From assembly GCA_036391875.1 (NCBI GenBank), contig DASVZA010000039.1, positions 124,001 through 188,000 on the forward strand: a stretch of 64,000 nt of DNA. The letters are read 5' to 3'. This DNA is from Parasulfuritortus sp036391875 (lineage in GTDB: Bacteria; Pseudomonadota; Gammaproteobacteria; Burkholderiales; Thiobacillaceae). The position numbers were made by a program, and so were the translations under genes. Below are positions 24,426-33,744 of this stretch, piece by piece; positions within the stretch are counted from its first letter, which is position 1; the number at the start of each line of letters is the position of its first letter. Below the pieces are notes generated by a model. That model saw nothing but the letters and a program-made list of their open reading frames with translations. It was not told the DNA's origin and made no database searches.

Positions 24426-25702
24426 AGATTCATATCAAGAACGGCCGGGTGATCGACCCCGCCAGCGGCCTGGATGCGGTCCAGGACGTCTACATCGCCG
24501 CCGGCCGGATCGTGGCCCTGGGCCAGGCCCCGGCCGACTTCCACGCCAACGCCGAGATCGACGCCGCCGGCCTGGTGGTGGCGCCGGGCCTGGTCGACCT
24601 GGCCGTGCGCCTGCGCGAACCCGGCCTGGAATACATGGCGACGCTGGAGTCCGAGATGCACGCCGCGGCCGCCGGCGGCATCACCTCGCTGGCCTGCCCG
24701 CCCGACACCGACCCGCCGCTCGACGAGCCGGGCCTGGTCGAGATGCTCAAGTTCCGGGCCAAGAACAGCCCCGGCCCGCGCCTCTATCCGGTCGGTGCCC
24801 TGACCTGGAAGCTGAAGGGCGAGCGCCTGACCGAGATGGGCGAGCTGCAGGAGGCCGGCTGCATCGCCTTCAGCCAGGCCGATACGCCGATGGTCGACAC
24901 CGAGGTGCTGCTCCGGGCGCTGGAATACGCCGCCTCCTTCGGCTTCCCGGTCTGGCTGCGGCCGCAGGACGCCCACTTGGGCAAGCGCGGCGTAGTCCAC
25001 GACGGCGTGGTCTCGGCCCGCCTCGGTCTGCCTGCCATCCCGGTGCCGGCCGAGACCGTCGCCTTGCAGACCATCCTGCTTCTGGTGCGCGAGACCGGCG
25101 CCCGGGTCCACCTCTGCCGGCTGTCGAGCCGGGCCGGCGTCGAGATGGTGCGCAAGGCCAAGGCCGACGGCCTGCCGATCACCTGCGACGTCTCCATCCA
25201 CCACGTCCACCTGACCGAGATGGACGTCGCCGACTTCAATTCCAACTGCCACGTGGTGCCGCCGTTCCGCAGCCAGCGCGACCGCGATGCCCTGCGCCAG
25301 GCGCTCAAGGACGGCGTGATCGACGCCATCTGCTCCGACCACGCCCCGGTCGACGCCGACGGCAAGGAGAAGCCGTTCCAGGAATCCGAGCCGGGCGCCA
25401 CCGGCGTCGAGCTGCTGTTGCCGCTGACCCTCAAGTGGGCGGCCGAGGCCGGCCTGTCGCTGGCCGACGCCCTGGCCATGATCGGCCGCAAGCCGGCCGA
25501 CATCCTGGGCGTCGACGCCGGCCGGATCGGCGTCGGCCGGCCGGCCGACCTGTGCCTGTTCGATCCGGCCGCGACCTGGACCGTGAGCGAGAAGACCCTG
25601 GCCAGCCTGGGCAAGAACAGCCCCTTCCTCGGCCACGAGATGCTGGGCCGGGTCCGCTACACGATCATCGACGGCCACGTCGACTACAAGAACGGCCATT
25701 GA
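24422..25702 (+). CDS. pyrC': Dihydroorotase-like non-catalytic subunit PyrC' (PyrX)
   Basis: 426 residues of the amidohydrolase fold. The first metal-binding motif, normally D-x-H-x-H-x-R, is here D59-L-A61-V-R63-L-R65, so both histidine ligands are lost while REPG is kept. This is the signature of the structural pseudo-dihydroorotase required to assemble active PyrB in pseudomonads and many betaproteobacteria. Some later segments persist (CDVSIHHVHLTE, CSDHAPVD). A true dihydroorotase must be encoded elsewhere. The frame is open upstream, but ATG 24422 overlaps the pyrB stop by 4 nt. Confidence 0.93.
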   Translation: MKIHIKNGRVIDPASGLDAVQDVYIAAGRIVALGQAPADFHANAEIDAAGLVVAPGLVDLAVRLREPGLEYMATLESEMHAAAAGGITSLACPPDTDPPLDEPGLVEMLKFRAKNSPGPRLYPVGALTWKLKGERLTEMGELQEAGCIAFSQADTPMVDTEVLLRALEYAASFGFPVWLRPQDAHLGKRGVVHDGVVSARLGLPAIPVPAETVALQTILLLVRETGARVHLCRLSSRAGVEMVRKAKADGLPITCDVSIHHVHLTEMDVADFNSNCHVVPPFRSQRDRDALRQALKDGVIDAICSDHAPVDADGKEKPFQESEPGATGVELLLPLTLKWAAEAGLSLADALAMIGRKPADILGVDAGRIGVGRPADLCLFDPAATWTVSEKTLASLGKNSPFLGHEMLGRVRYTIIDGHVDYKNGH

Positions 25703-25717
25703 GCGCGGAGCCGTCGC

Positions 25718-26566
25718 GTGCGCCTGGACGACGAGCGGGAAAGCAGCAACGTCGAGGATAGGCGGGGCGGCCTGCCGATCAGCGGCGGGCACATCGGCAT
25801 CGGCACCGTGGTCATCGCCCTGATGGCATGGTATTTCGGCATCGATCCGCGGGCCGTACTGAACCAGGCTGAGCCGCCGGTGCCGCCGGCCCAGGTGCAG
25901 GCGACGGCCACGCCGAAGGCCGACGACCCGATGGTCCATTTCATCGGCAAGGTCCTGGCCGAGACCGAGGATACCTGGGGCGGGATCTTCCGGCGCGAGG
26001 GCAAGCAATACGTCGAGCCCAAGCTGGTGCTGTACCGCGGCGCCACCCGGACCGCGTGCGGCCTGGGCCAGGAGGCGATGGGGCCGTTCTATTGCCCGGC
26101 CGACCGGAAGGTCTATATCGATCTGGCCTTCTACCAGGAACTCAAGGACCGCTTCCACGCCCCGGGCGATTTCGCCGAGGCCTACGTCATCGCCCACGAG
26201 GTCGGCCATCACGTCCAGAACCTGCTGGGCATCACGGCCCGGGTCGACGCCCGGCGCCGAGAGGTTGGCGAGGCCGAAGCCAACCGGCTGTCGGTCAAGC
26301 TGGAACTGCAGGCCGACTGCCTGGCCGGAGTCTGGGCGGCCGAGGCCGACAAGCGCGACCACATCCTGGAGGCGGGCGACGTCGAGGAGGCGATCCGGGC
26401 CGCAACGGCGATCGGCGACGACCGGCTGCAGCAGCAGGCCCGGGGTTATGTCGTGCCGGACAGTTTCACGCACGGCAGCTCGGCCCAGCGGGTGCGCTGG
26501 TTCAAGCGCGGCATCGAGGGCGGCCGGCCCGGCGTCTGCAACACCTTCACCGCAGCCAGCCTGTAG
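25718..26566 (+). CDS. Neutral zinc metallopeptidase (YpfJ family)
   Basis: 282 residues: a basic cytoplasmic N-terminus, one membrane helix (about 26-41), then a zinc peptidase domain with HEVGHHVQN (zincin HExxH) and LELQADCLAGVWA supplying the third ligand region, typical of YpfJ/putative neutral zinc metallopeptidases. The cysteines in RTACGLGQ and FYCPAD are conserved in this family. Starts at GTG 25718; GCGGAG lies 5-10 nt before it. It follows pyrC' by 15 bp and may be cotranscribed. Confidence 0.9.
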   Translation: MRLDDERESSNVEDRRGGLPISGGHIGIGTVVIALMAWYFGIDPRAVLNQAEPPVPPAQVQATATPKADDPMVHFIGKVLAETEDTWGGIFRREGKQYVEPKLVLYRGATRTACGLGQEAMGPFYCPADRKVYIDLAFYQELKDRFHAPGDFAEAYVIAHEVGHHVQNLLGITARVDARRREVGEAEANRLSVKLELQADCLAGVWAAEADKRDHILEAGDVEEAIRAATAIGDDRLQQQARGYVVPDSFTHGSSAQRVRWFKRGIEGGRPGVCNTFTAASL

Positions 26567-26573
26567 GCGCGGC

Positions 26574-26996
26574 TCAAGCGCGGATGTGCATCCGCATCAG
26601 CAGTTCCAGCGTCGCTTCGTACTTCGGCCGGACCGGCGAGTCCGGTTCCAGGTTGTTCAGCGCCTGGCGCAACTCCTGGGCCAGTTGCGCCATCTCGGCC
26701 CGTTCGCGGGCCCGTTCCCGGACGCTGTCGGTCGTGCGCTGCAGGTGGTTGATGTGCTGGTGCAGTTCGGCCTGGGCGTGCTCGGCGACCTGGTAGGTGG
26801 CGCGCAGGCTGAAAAAGCGCAGCAGGAAGGGGCTGGCCATGATGGCGAGCGACAGGTTGAGGTAGAAGCGGGCCGAGTTGAAATCGCGCGACAGCATATT
26901 CATCAGGCCCAGCAGGAGGGCGAGCGCGCCCACGCCCCAGGCGATCAGGGTGATCTGTTTGTCCGGCAACAGTGATAGCAGCAGTCGGTTCAGCAA
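26574..26996 (-). CDS. Membrane-anchored coiled-coil protein of unknown function
   Basis: 140 residues: two hydrophobic segments (about 15-35 and 48-63) followed by a Glu/Arg/Gln-rich helix (HAQAELHQHINHLQRTTDSVRERARERAEMAQLAQELRQAL) that should form a cytoplasmic coiled coil. I do not recognise a family. It ends 7 bp from the convergent peptidase gene and begins 67 bp after the ABC permease stop on the same strand; whether it is part of that operon is open. Confidence 0.7.
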   Translation of the reverse strand: MLNRLLLSLLPDKQITLIAWGVGALALLLGLMNMLSRDFNSARFYLNLSLAIMASPFLLRFFSLRATYQVAEHAQAELHQHINHLQRTTDSVRERARERAEMAQLAQELRQALNNLEPDSPVRPKYEATLELLMRMHIRA

Positions 26997-27063
26997 TTCG
27001 TCGCTCCCGGCCCGATGATAGATGGCAACCGCCGGTCAGACCAGGGGCTGCCCCACGGGTTCC

Positions 27064-27816
27064 TCAGCGCAGCAGTCGCCGACGGGTAAGCACCAGGCCG
27101 GCGGCGAAGCCGGCGCCGGCGTAGGCCAGCAGGACCATGGCGTGCAGCAGCGGCAGGCCCGGGGCCTGGCCCAGGATCAGCGGCCGGGCCAGCTCGATGG
27201 CATGGGTCAGGGGCAGGGCGGCGGCGAAGTCGGCCAGCCAGCCGGGCAGGGCCGTGGTCGGGTAGAAGACGCCGGAGAGCAGCACCATGGGCGTGATGAC
27301 CAGGGTGAAGTAGTACATGAAGAAGTCGTAGTTGGGCGCGACCGAGTTGATCATCAGGCCCAGCCCCGCGAAGCACAGCCCGGTCAGCAGGATGACCGGC
27401 AGCAGCCAGAGGGTGAGGGCGAAGTCGGTATAGAGGCCCAGCGCCCAGATCACCAGCAGGATGGCGATGCCCGAGAGCAGGCTCTTGGCCGCCGCCCACA
27501 GCCACTCGCCGACCAGCACGTCGGTCAGGGTGAGCGGGGTGTTGAGGATGGCGTCCCAGGTCTTCTGCACGTGCATGCGCGAGAACGAGGAATAGAGGGT
27601 CTCGAAGGTGGCGCTGTTCATCACGCTGTAGGCCAGCGAACCGGCGGCCAGGAAGTGCAGGTAGGGCACGCCCTGGACCTTGCCCAGGAACTGGCCGAGG
27701 CCGAAGCCCAGGCCGAGCATGTAGAGCAGCGGGTCGGCCAGGTTGCCGAGTACGGACGGGATGGCCAGCTTCTTCCAGACCTGGAAGTTGCGGTACCAGA
27801 CGGGGAACCAGTTCAT
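27064..27816 (-). CDS. ABC-2 type export permease (NodJ-like)
   Basis: 250 residues with six membrane helices. It matches the NodJ/ABC-2 permease family: MNWFPVWYRNFQVWKKLAIPS start, ADPLLYMLGLGFGLG, and the long FFMYYFTLVITPMVLLSGVFYP segment. It should form a homodimer with the preceding ATPase to export a lipid, polysaccharide or drug; NodIJ itself secretes lipo-chitooligosaccharide, but there are no nod genes here. Separated from the ATPase stop by 1 nt. Confidence 0.92.
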   Translation of the reverse strand: MNWFPVWYRNFQVWKKLAIPSVLGNLADPLLYMLGLGFGLGQFLGKVQGVPYLHFLAAGSLAYSVMNSATFETLYSSFSRMHVQKTWDAILNTPLTLTDVLVGEWLWAAAKSLLSGIAILLVIWALGLYTDFALTLWLLPVILLTGLCFAGLGLMINSVAPNYDFFMYYFTLVITPMVLLSGVFYPTTALPGWLADFAAALPLTHAIELARPLILGQAPGLPLLHAMVLLAYAGAGFAAGLVLTRRRLLR

Positions 27817-27817
27817 A

Positions 27818-28728
<911 letters not shown>

Positions 28729-28732
<4 letters not shown>

Positions 28733-29337
28733 GATTCGGTTTCGAGCAGGTTTTCGACGATACCGCGCAGTTCCACCAGCTTGCCGTGGAAGAAATGGCC
28801 GGCCTCCGGGATCACTTGCAGCGGGATGGCATGGCGGCTGGCATAGTCCCGGACCGCGGCGAGCGGGATCAGCTCGTCCTCCGCGCCGTGGACGATGGCG
28901 GTCGGGATGGCGGGCGGGTCGAAGTCGTACATGGAGACGGCCGGGCCGACCATGATCAACTGCCGGGCATCGAGCCTTTGCGCGACGCGCTGCTGGACGT
29001 AGCAGCCGAAGGAAAAGCCGAGCAGGGTCCAGGGCAGGTGGCCGAACTGGGGCGCGACGTGTTCGGCCACGGCCAGCAGGTCGTCGGTCTCGGCCAGGCC
29101 GTGGTCGTGCTGGCCGGTGCTCTCGCCCACGCCGCGGAAGTTGCTGCGCACCGCGACGTGGCCGCGGGCCAGGGCGGCGCGGGCCAGGGTGTGGGCCACC
29201 TTGTTGTCCAGGGTGCCGCCGTGCAGGGGGTGGGGGTGGGCGACCAGGCTCAGGCCGCGCAGTTCGCCTTCCGGTTCCTCGATGAGGGTTTCGATCCGGG
29301 CGCCTGGGGTCTCGATATGGAGTTTGTAGCGCTTCAA
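28729..29337 (-). CDS. Alpha/beta hydrolase (COG2945-like)
   Basis: 202 residues of alpha/beta hydrolase fold. Nucleophile elbow GFSFG, acid in HGAEDELIP, catalytic His in EAGHFFHGK; the N-terminal AHPHPLHGGTLDNKV is typical of the small COG2945 hydrolases. The only start fitting the context is TTG at 29337, which overlaps the ferredoxin stop (TTGA), the same 4-nt coupling used by every junction in this operon. A frame open further upstream belongs to the neighbouring gene's complement. Substrate unknown. Confidence 0.88.
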
Positions 29338-29648
29338 TCGATCCGCAGCCGCTCGACCACCTTGCCGTCGCGCAGGTGGGATTCGACGATCTCGTCGATG
29401 TCGGCCTGGTCGACGTAGGTGTACCAGACCGCATCCGGGTAGACCACGCAGACCGGGCCCTGGTCGCAGCGGTCGAAGCAGCCGGCGCGGTTGACCCGGC
29501 AGTCGCCGCCCTTGCCCTGCAGGCCCATCTGCTTGGCCTTCTTCTTGGCGTGTTCGAACATGGCCTCGGCGTCGTGGTCGGCGCAGCACGGGCCGCCGTC
29601 CTCGCGCTGGTTGAGGCAGAAAAACAGGTGATGTCTGAAGTGGCTCAT
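29334..29648 (-). CDS. Thioredoxin-like [2Fe-2S] ferredoxin
   Basis: 104 residues with the thioredoxin-like 2Fe-2S ferredoxin pattern: FFCLNQ near the N-terminus (C11), CC at 21-22, then GDCRVNRAGCFDRCDQGPVC, with cluster ligands likely C11, C22 or neighbour, C57 and C61. It ends with YPDAVWYTYVDQADIDEIVESHL. These small Shethna-like proteins transfer electrons to unknown partners. The ATG at 29648 overlaps the MazG-like stop by 4 nt. Confidence 0.9.
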   Translation of the reverse strand: MSHFRHHLFFCLNQREDGGPCCADHDAEAMFEHAKKKAKQMGLQGKGGDCRVNRAGCFDRCDQGPVCVVYPDAVWYTYVDQADIDEIVESHLRDGKVVERLRID

Positions 29649-29998
29649 AGTTCGTCGTATTTGTTGGCGTTGCCCCGGGCCTTGTCGACCGGGTACTTGG
29701 CGGCGTTGATGGCCAGCTTGTCCTCGGCCGCCTTGAGCAGGTCGATGTCCAGGCAGTTGGCCAGGCTGACCAGGTAGATCAGCACGTCGGCCATCTCCTG
29801 GCGCACGGCCTCCTTCTTGGCTCCGGACAGGTTGAGGCTTTCTTCCGGAGTCAGCCACTGGAAGGGCTCCAGCAGCTCGGCCGCTTCGACGATCAGGGCG
29901 GCGGTCAGGTTCTTGGGGGTGTGGTACAGCTGCCAGTCGCGTTCCCGGCCGAAGGCGCGCACCGCCTCGGCCAGTTGAGGCAGGGTCTCGATCGTCAT
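29645..29998 (-). CDS. MazG-like nucleotide pyrophosphohydrolase
   Basis: 117 residues of the all-alpha NTP-pyrophosphatase (MazG/RS21-C6 dCTPase) type. The Mg2+-binding pattern EAAELLE...EMADVLIYL provides the ExxE and ExxD motifs, and KLAINAAKYP is the conserved tail. It probably removes non-canonical or excess nucleotides such as modified dCTP. One nucleotide after the glutaredoxin-like gene and 4 nt overlap with the ferredoxin. Confidence 0.92.
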   Translation of the reverse strand: MTIETLPQLAEAVRAFGRERDWQLYHTPKNLTAALIVEAAELLEPFQWLTPEESLNLSGAKKEAVRQEMADVLIYLVSLANCLDIDLLKAAEDKLAINAAKYPVDKARGNANKYDEL

Positions 29999-29999
29999 C

Positions 30000-30500
30000 T
30001 CAGTTGCCGGGTTGCGGCGGCGCCGGCGTCGGCGCGCTTTGCTCGTCGCCTGCGGGCTTGGCCGGCGCGGGAGCGGGATAGCCGGCCACTTCCAGCATCT
30101 TGTCCCAGACCGTCGGCGAATAGCCGCGCTGCATGGACTCGCCGATGAACAGGACCGGAACCTCCATGGTGCCGGTGCGCTGCTTCAGTTCCTGGGCCAC
30201 CTTCGGGTCGGTGCTGGCGTTCTTCAGGGTGAAGGGCACGCCGCGCTGGCGCAGGTAGTCGGCGGCCTGGTCGCAGGTGGCGCCGCAGTTGCCGGTGAAC
30301 AGGGTGACCGGGGCGCCGGACTTGGCCGGCTGGCCGGAATCGGCGTCGGGCGTGGCGATCCGCTTCAGCTTCTTGATGCTGGGCGGCGGCGGCTGATCCG
30401 AGTAGTGGACCTGGCCGGAACTGTCGGTCCAGCGGTAGACCTCCGCCAGGGCAGGCAGGGCAAAGGTCAGGGCCAGCAGAAATAGGGCAAAGCGTTTCAT
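30000..30500 (-). CDS. DUF4124 / glutaredoxin-like secreted protein
   Basis: 166 residues: signal peptide ending ALA-EVY, a DUF4124 domain (VYRWTDSSGQVHYSDQPP), then a glutaredoxin-like fold (VTLFTGNCGATCDQAADYLRQRGVPF) with C-x3-C instead of CxxC, and a cis-Pro segment TMEVPVLFIG. The C-terminus is Pro/Ala-rich. DUF4124-glutaredoxin fusions are common in betaproteobacteria; a periplasmic thiol-redox role is likely. It is 23 bp after prlC. Confidence 0.88.
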   Translation of the reverse strand: MKRFALFLLALTFALPALAEVYRWTDSSGQVHYSDQPPPPSIKKLKRIATPDADSGQPAKSGAPVTLFTGNCGATCDQAADYLRQRGVPFTLKNASTDPKVAQELKQRTGTMEVPVLFIGESMQRGYSPTVWDKMLEVAGYPAPAPAKPAGDEQSAPTPAPPQPGN

Positions 30501-30523
30501 GACGTTCCTCCCGGTGGCATAGA

Positions 30524-32545
30524 TCAGACCATGCCATTATGCCTCAGTAGGGCGTCGATGGTAGGTTCCCGGCCGCGGAAGGCCTTGAACGAATCGATCG
30601 CGTCGCGGCTGCCGCCGACGCCGAGGATCTCGCTCCAGAATCGCTCGCCGACCACCGGATTGAGGACGCCGTTTTCCTCGAACAGGGCGTAGACGTCGGC
30701 CGACAGCACCTCCGCCCACTTGTAGCTGTAGTAGCCGGCCGCATAGCCGCCGGCGAAGATGTGCGAGAAGTTGTTCGGGAAGCGGTTGTAGTCGGGCGGG
30801 ATGACCACGGCGACGCGCTTGCGCAGCGCGTTGAGCAATTGCAGCGGGGTCTGCGTCTTGGCGTCGTAGTCGCTGTGCAGGTGCATGTCGAACAGGGCGA
30901 ACTCGATCTGGCGCACGGTCTGCATGCCGGCCTGGAAGTTCTTGGCCGCCAGCATCTTGTCGAACAGGGCGCGCGGCAGCGGCTCGCCGCTGTCGACGTG
31001 GGCGGTCATGTGCTTGAGCACCTCCCATTCCCAGCAGAAGTTCTCCATGAACTGCGACGGCAGCTCGACCGCGTCCCATTCGACGCCGTTGATGCCGGAC
31101 ACGCCCAGTTCCTCGACCCGGGTCAGCAGGTGGTGCAGGCCGTGGCCGCACTCGTGGAACAGGGTGATGACCTCGTCGTGGGTGAACACGGCCGGCCTGC
31201 CGCCCACCGGCCGGGTGAAGTTGCAGGTCAGGTAGGCGACCGGGGTCTGGATGCCGTCGCCTTTCCGGCGCCGGGTGATGGCGTCGTCCATCCAGGCGCC
31301 GCCGCGCTTGCTGTCGCGGGCGTAGAGGTCGAGATAGAACTGGCCGACCAGCTGGCCGGTCTTGTCGCGCAGGGCGTAGAACTTGACCGAGTCGTGCCAG
31401 ACCGGCGCGGCATCCTCGCGGATCTCCAGGCCGTACAGGGTCTCGATCACCCGGAACAGGCCGGCCAGGACCACCGGCTCGGGGAAGTACTGCTTCACTT
31501 CCTGTTCCGAGAAGGCGTAGCGCGCTTCGCGCAGCTTTTCCGAGGCGTAGCCGATGTCCCAGGCCGACAGGTCGGCCAAGTTCAGTTCCTTGGCGGCATA
31601 GTCGCGCAGTTCGGCCATGTCGCGCTCGGCGTAGGGCTTGGCGCGGCTGGCCAGCGTCTCCAGGAAGTCGAGCACCTCGGCCGGCGTGCGCGCCATCTTG
31701 GGTTCCAGCGACAGTTCGGCGTAGTTGGCGAAGCCGAGCATGCCGGCGGCCTCTTCGCGCAGGGCGACGATGCGGTCGATCAGGCCGGTGTTGTCGAGTT
31801 TTTCCGGGCCGAATTCGGAGGCCCGGGTGACGTAGGCGCGGTACATCTCCTCGCGCAGGGCCCGGTTCGAGCAGAAGCTCAGGACCGGGATGAAGGACGG
31901 CGCCTGCAGGTTGAGCTTGAAGCCGGTCTTGCCGTCGGCCTCGGCCATCTCCTTGAACATGGCCTTGGCGTCGTCCGGCAGGCCGGCCAGTTCGGCCTCG
32001 TCCTCGATGTGCTTGCTCCAGGCGTTGGTGGCGTCGAGCAGGTTCTCCTCGAACTTGGCCGAGAGCTTGGCCAGTTCCTCCTGGATCGCCATGAAGCGCG
32101 CCTTCTGCTCGTCGGGCAGGTCGGCGCCGCCCAGGCGGAAGTCGCGCAGTTCGTTGTCGACCACCTTGCGTCGGGCATCGGACAGTGCCTGAAAGTCGGT
32201 CCGGGCGCGCAGGGCCTTGAACTTGGCGAACAGGCCGGCGTGCTGGCCCAGTTCGGCGTAATACTGGGTGATCTTGGGCAGATTGTCGTTGTAGACCTCG
32301 CGCAGCGCCGGGCTGTCCAGCACCGAATGCAGGTGGGAGACCTGGCCCCAGGCCCGGCCCAGCCGCTCGTTGGCGTCCTCCAGCGGCGCGGCGAAGCTGT
32401 CCCAGTCGGAAGCGATCCCGGCGCCGGTCAGCTTCGCCACCAGGGCGCGGTTGTCGGCCAGCAGTTGCTCGATGGCGGGCGTGACGTGTTCGGGTTTGAT
32501 GTCGGCGAAACGGGGCAGACCGGAAAAGTCGAGCAGGGGATTCAT
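30524..32545 (-). CDS. prlC: Oligopeptidase A (M3 zinc metallopeptidase)
   Basis: 673 residues. A cytoplasmic peptidase that degrades signal peptides and short peptides. The zinc motif is HECGH at 464-468, with a Cys in place of the usual Phe of HEFGH. The M3 C-terminal region IFAGGYAAGYYSYKWAEVLSADVY is complete. It leads a minus-strand unit of seven genes (prlC, DUF4124, MazG-like, ferredoxin, hydrolase, ABC ATPase, permease). Divergent from the carbonic anhydrase gene, 68 bp. Confidence 0.95.
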   Translation of the reverse strand: MNPLLDFSGLPRFADIKPEHVTPAIEQLLADNRALVAKLTGAGIASDWDSFAAPLEDANERLGRAWGQVSHLHSVLDSPALREVYNDNLPKITQYYAELGQHAGLFAKFKALRARTDFQALSDARRKVVDNELRDFRLGGADLPDEQKARFMAIQEELAKLSAKFEENLLDATNAWSKHIEDEAELAGLPDDAKAMFKEMAEADGKTGFKLNLQAPSFIPVLSFCSNRALREEMYRAYVTRASEFGPEKLDNTGLIDRIVALREEAAGMLGFANYAELSLEPKMARTPAEVLDFLETLASRAKPYAERDMAELRDYAAKELNLADLSAWDIGYASEKLREARYAFSEQEVKQYFPEPVVLAGLFRVIETLYGLEIREDAAPVWHDSVKFYALRDKTGQLVGQFYLDLYARDSKRGGAWMDDAITRRRKGDGIQTPVAYLTCNFTRPVGGRPAVFTHDEVITLFHECGHGLHHLLTRVEELGVSGINGVEWDAVELPSQFMENFCWEWEVLKHMTAHVDSGEPLPRALFDKMLAAKNFQAGMQTVRQIEFALFDMHLHSDYDAKTQTPLQLLNALRKRVAVVIPPDYNRFPNNFSHIFAGGYAAGYYSYKWAEVLSADVYALFEENGVLNPVVGERFWSEILGVGGSRDAIDSFKAFRGREPTIDALLRHNGMV

Positions 32546-32579
32546 GGCGGCAGGCTCTGGTAAGGGGAATCGGCCGGAT

Positions 32580-32585
32580 TATACT
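32580..32585 (+). promoter_or_regulatory. Candidate -10 element for the gamma carbonic anhydrase gene
   Basis: TATACT, one mismatch from consensus, lies 28 nt before the ATG at 32614. The upstream -35 position (about CTGGTA) is weak. It is the best promoter signal in the 68-bp gap between the divergent genes. Confidence 0.4.
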
Positions 32586-32613
32586 TTGGGCGTTTCCCGA
32601 TATTTCCAGAGCC

Positions 32614-33141
32614 ATGGCCATCGAATCCTACAAAGAAGTCGACCCTTTCGTGGGCAGGGATGTTTTCGTCCACCCCACGGCCAGCGTTATCGGCGACGTC
32701 GAACTGGCCGACCGGGTATCGGTCTGGCCCGGCGTGGTGATCCGCGGCGACGTCAACGCCATCCGCATCGGCGAGGGCAGCAACATCCAGGACAACTCGG
32801 TGCTGCACGTCAGCCACCGCAGCCCGGCCGAGCCGGATGGCGCGCCGCTCTACATCGGCCGATACGTGACGGTCGGCCATGCCTGCATCCTGCACGGCTG
32901 CGAGATCGGCGACGAATGCCTGATCGGCATGGGCGCCATCGTCATGGACCACGTGGTGATGCAGCCGCACGTCCTGCTGGGGGCCGGCAGCCTGGTGCCG
33001 GAAGGCAAGGTGCTGGAGTCGGGCTGGCTGTACATCGGTCGGCCGGCCAAGGCCGTGCGGCCGTTGACCGACGCCGAGATCGCCGGCCTGCGCAGCCATG
33101 CCGGGCATTACGTGGAACTGGCGGCCGATTATTTGAAGTGA
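32614..33141 (+). CDS. Gamma carbonic anhydrase-like hexapeptide-repeat protein
   Basis: 175 residues forming a left-handed beta helix from repeats such as VIGDVELADRVSVWPGVVIRGDVNAIRIGEGSNIQDNSVLH. Histidines at the gamma-class zinc positions are present (LHVSH and YVTVGHACILHGC). Bacterial YrdA/PaaY/CaiE relatives often show weak or no carbonic anhydrase activity, so the catalytic role is probable but not certain. Single gene with its own candidate promoter. Confidence 0.92.
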   Translation: MAIESYKEVDPFVGRDVFVHPTASVIGDVELADRVSVWPGVVIRGDVNAIRIGEGSNIQDNSVLHVSHRSPAEPDGAPLYIGRYVTVGHACILHGCEIGDECLIGMGAIVMDHVVMQPHVLLGAGSLVPEGKVLESGWLYIGRPAKAVRPLTDAEIAGLRSHAGHYVELAADYLK

Positions 33142-33230
33142 GGTCTTGGTGGTACCCTGAGCGAGGCCGCTATCATTGCGGCTGTCGATAGATGGCCCGT
33201 ACGCGGGCCTGAGTAGAACGGAGGAAAAAA

Positions 33231-33725
33231 ATGGGGTTGTTGAACTGGTTCAAGTCCTTGGCGGCGGGCAAATCCGCGCCCGAGTCCGAAGCGGCCGAGA
33301 CGGCGGCAGCGCCGATCACGGCCGACCCGGGCGAAGAGGGCCCGGTCGTCGCCGGCCTGGATTTCAAGAGCGCGATCGACGCCCACATGAAATGGAAGGT
33401 GCGCCTGGAGCGCTGCCTGGAAAACGACAACGAGGAAAACCTGCAGGTCGACGTGGTCGGCCGGGACGACCAGTGCGTGCTCGGCAAGTGGATCCACGGC
33501 ATCGGCTTCGAGCGATTCGGCCATCTGCCTGAATTCCAGGAGGTGAAGCAGGAGCATGCCCGCTTCCATCTATGCGCCGGCGACGTGCTGAGCTGCTGCC
33601 TGGCCGGCGACAAGGAAGGCGCGGCGCAGAAGCTGCGCTCCGGCGATTACACCCGGGCCTCGGAGAAGGTGAAGCTGTATCTGGCCCGGCTCTACGTCCA
33701 CGTGGTCGAGAAGCCCGAGGACTGA
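33231..33725 (+). CDS. Stand-alone CZB (chemoreceptor zinc-binding) domain protein
   Basis: 164 residues. A variable acidic N-terminus of about 40 residues precedes a four-helix CZB domain: HMKWKVRLERCL (first His), C.LGKWIHG with the characteristic Cys, and QEHARFH with two His ligands. CZB domains bind zinc and usually regulate chemoreceptors or diguanylate cyclases such as DgcZ; here the domain is alone. A strong GGAGG site sits 7 nt before the ATG. A weak TATCAT (33171-33176) could be its -10. Convergent with ybbN, 19 bp. Confidence 0.9.
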   Translation: MGLLNWFKSLAAGKSAPESEAAETAAAPITADPGEEGPVVAGLDFKSAIDAHMKWKVRLERCLENDNEENLQVDVVGRDDQCVLGKWIHGIGFERFGHLPEFQEVKQEHARFHLCAGDVLSCCLAGDKEGAAQKLRSGDYTRASEKVKLYLARLYVHVVEKPED

Positions 33726-33744
33726 GCGCGCGCCGGCCGGCGGC

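Noticed and set aside
24206..26473. A 755-residue minus-strand frame opposite pyrC' and the metallopeptidase
   Set aside because: Shadow of strongly conserved genes; no recognisable domain.
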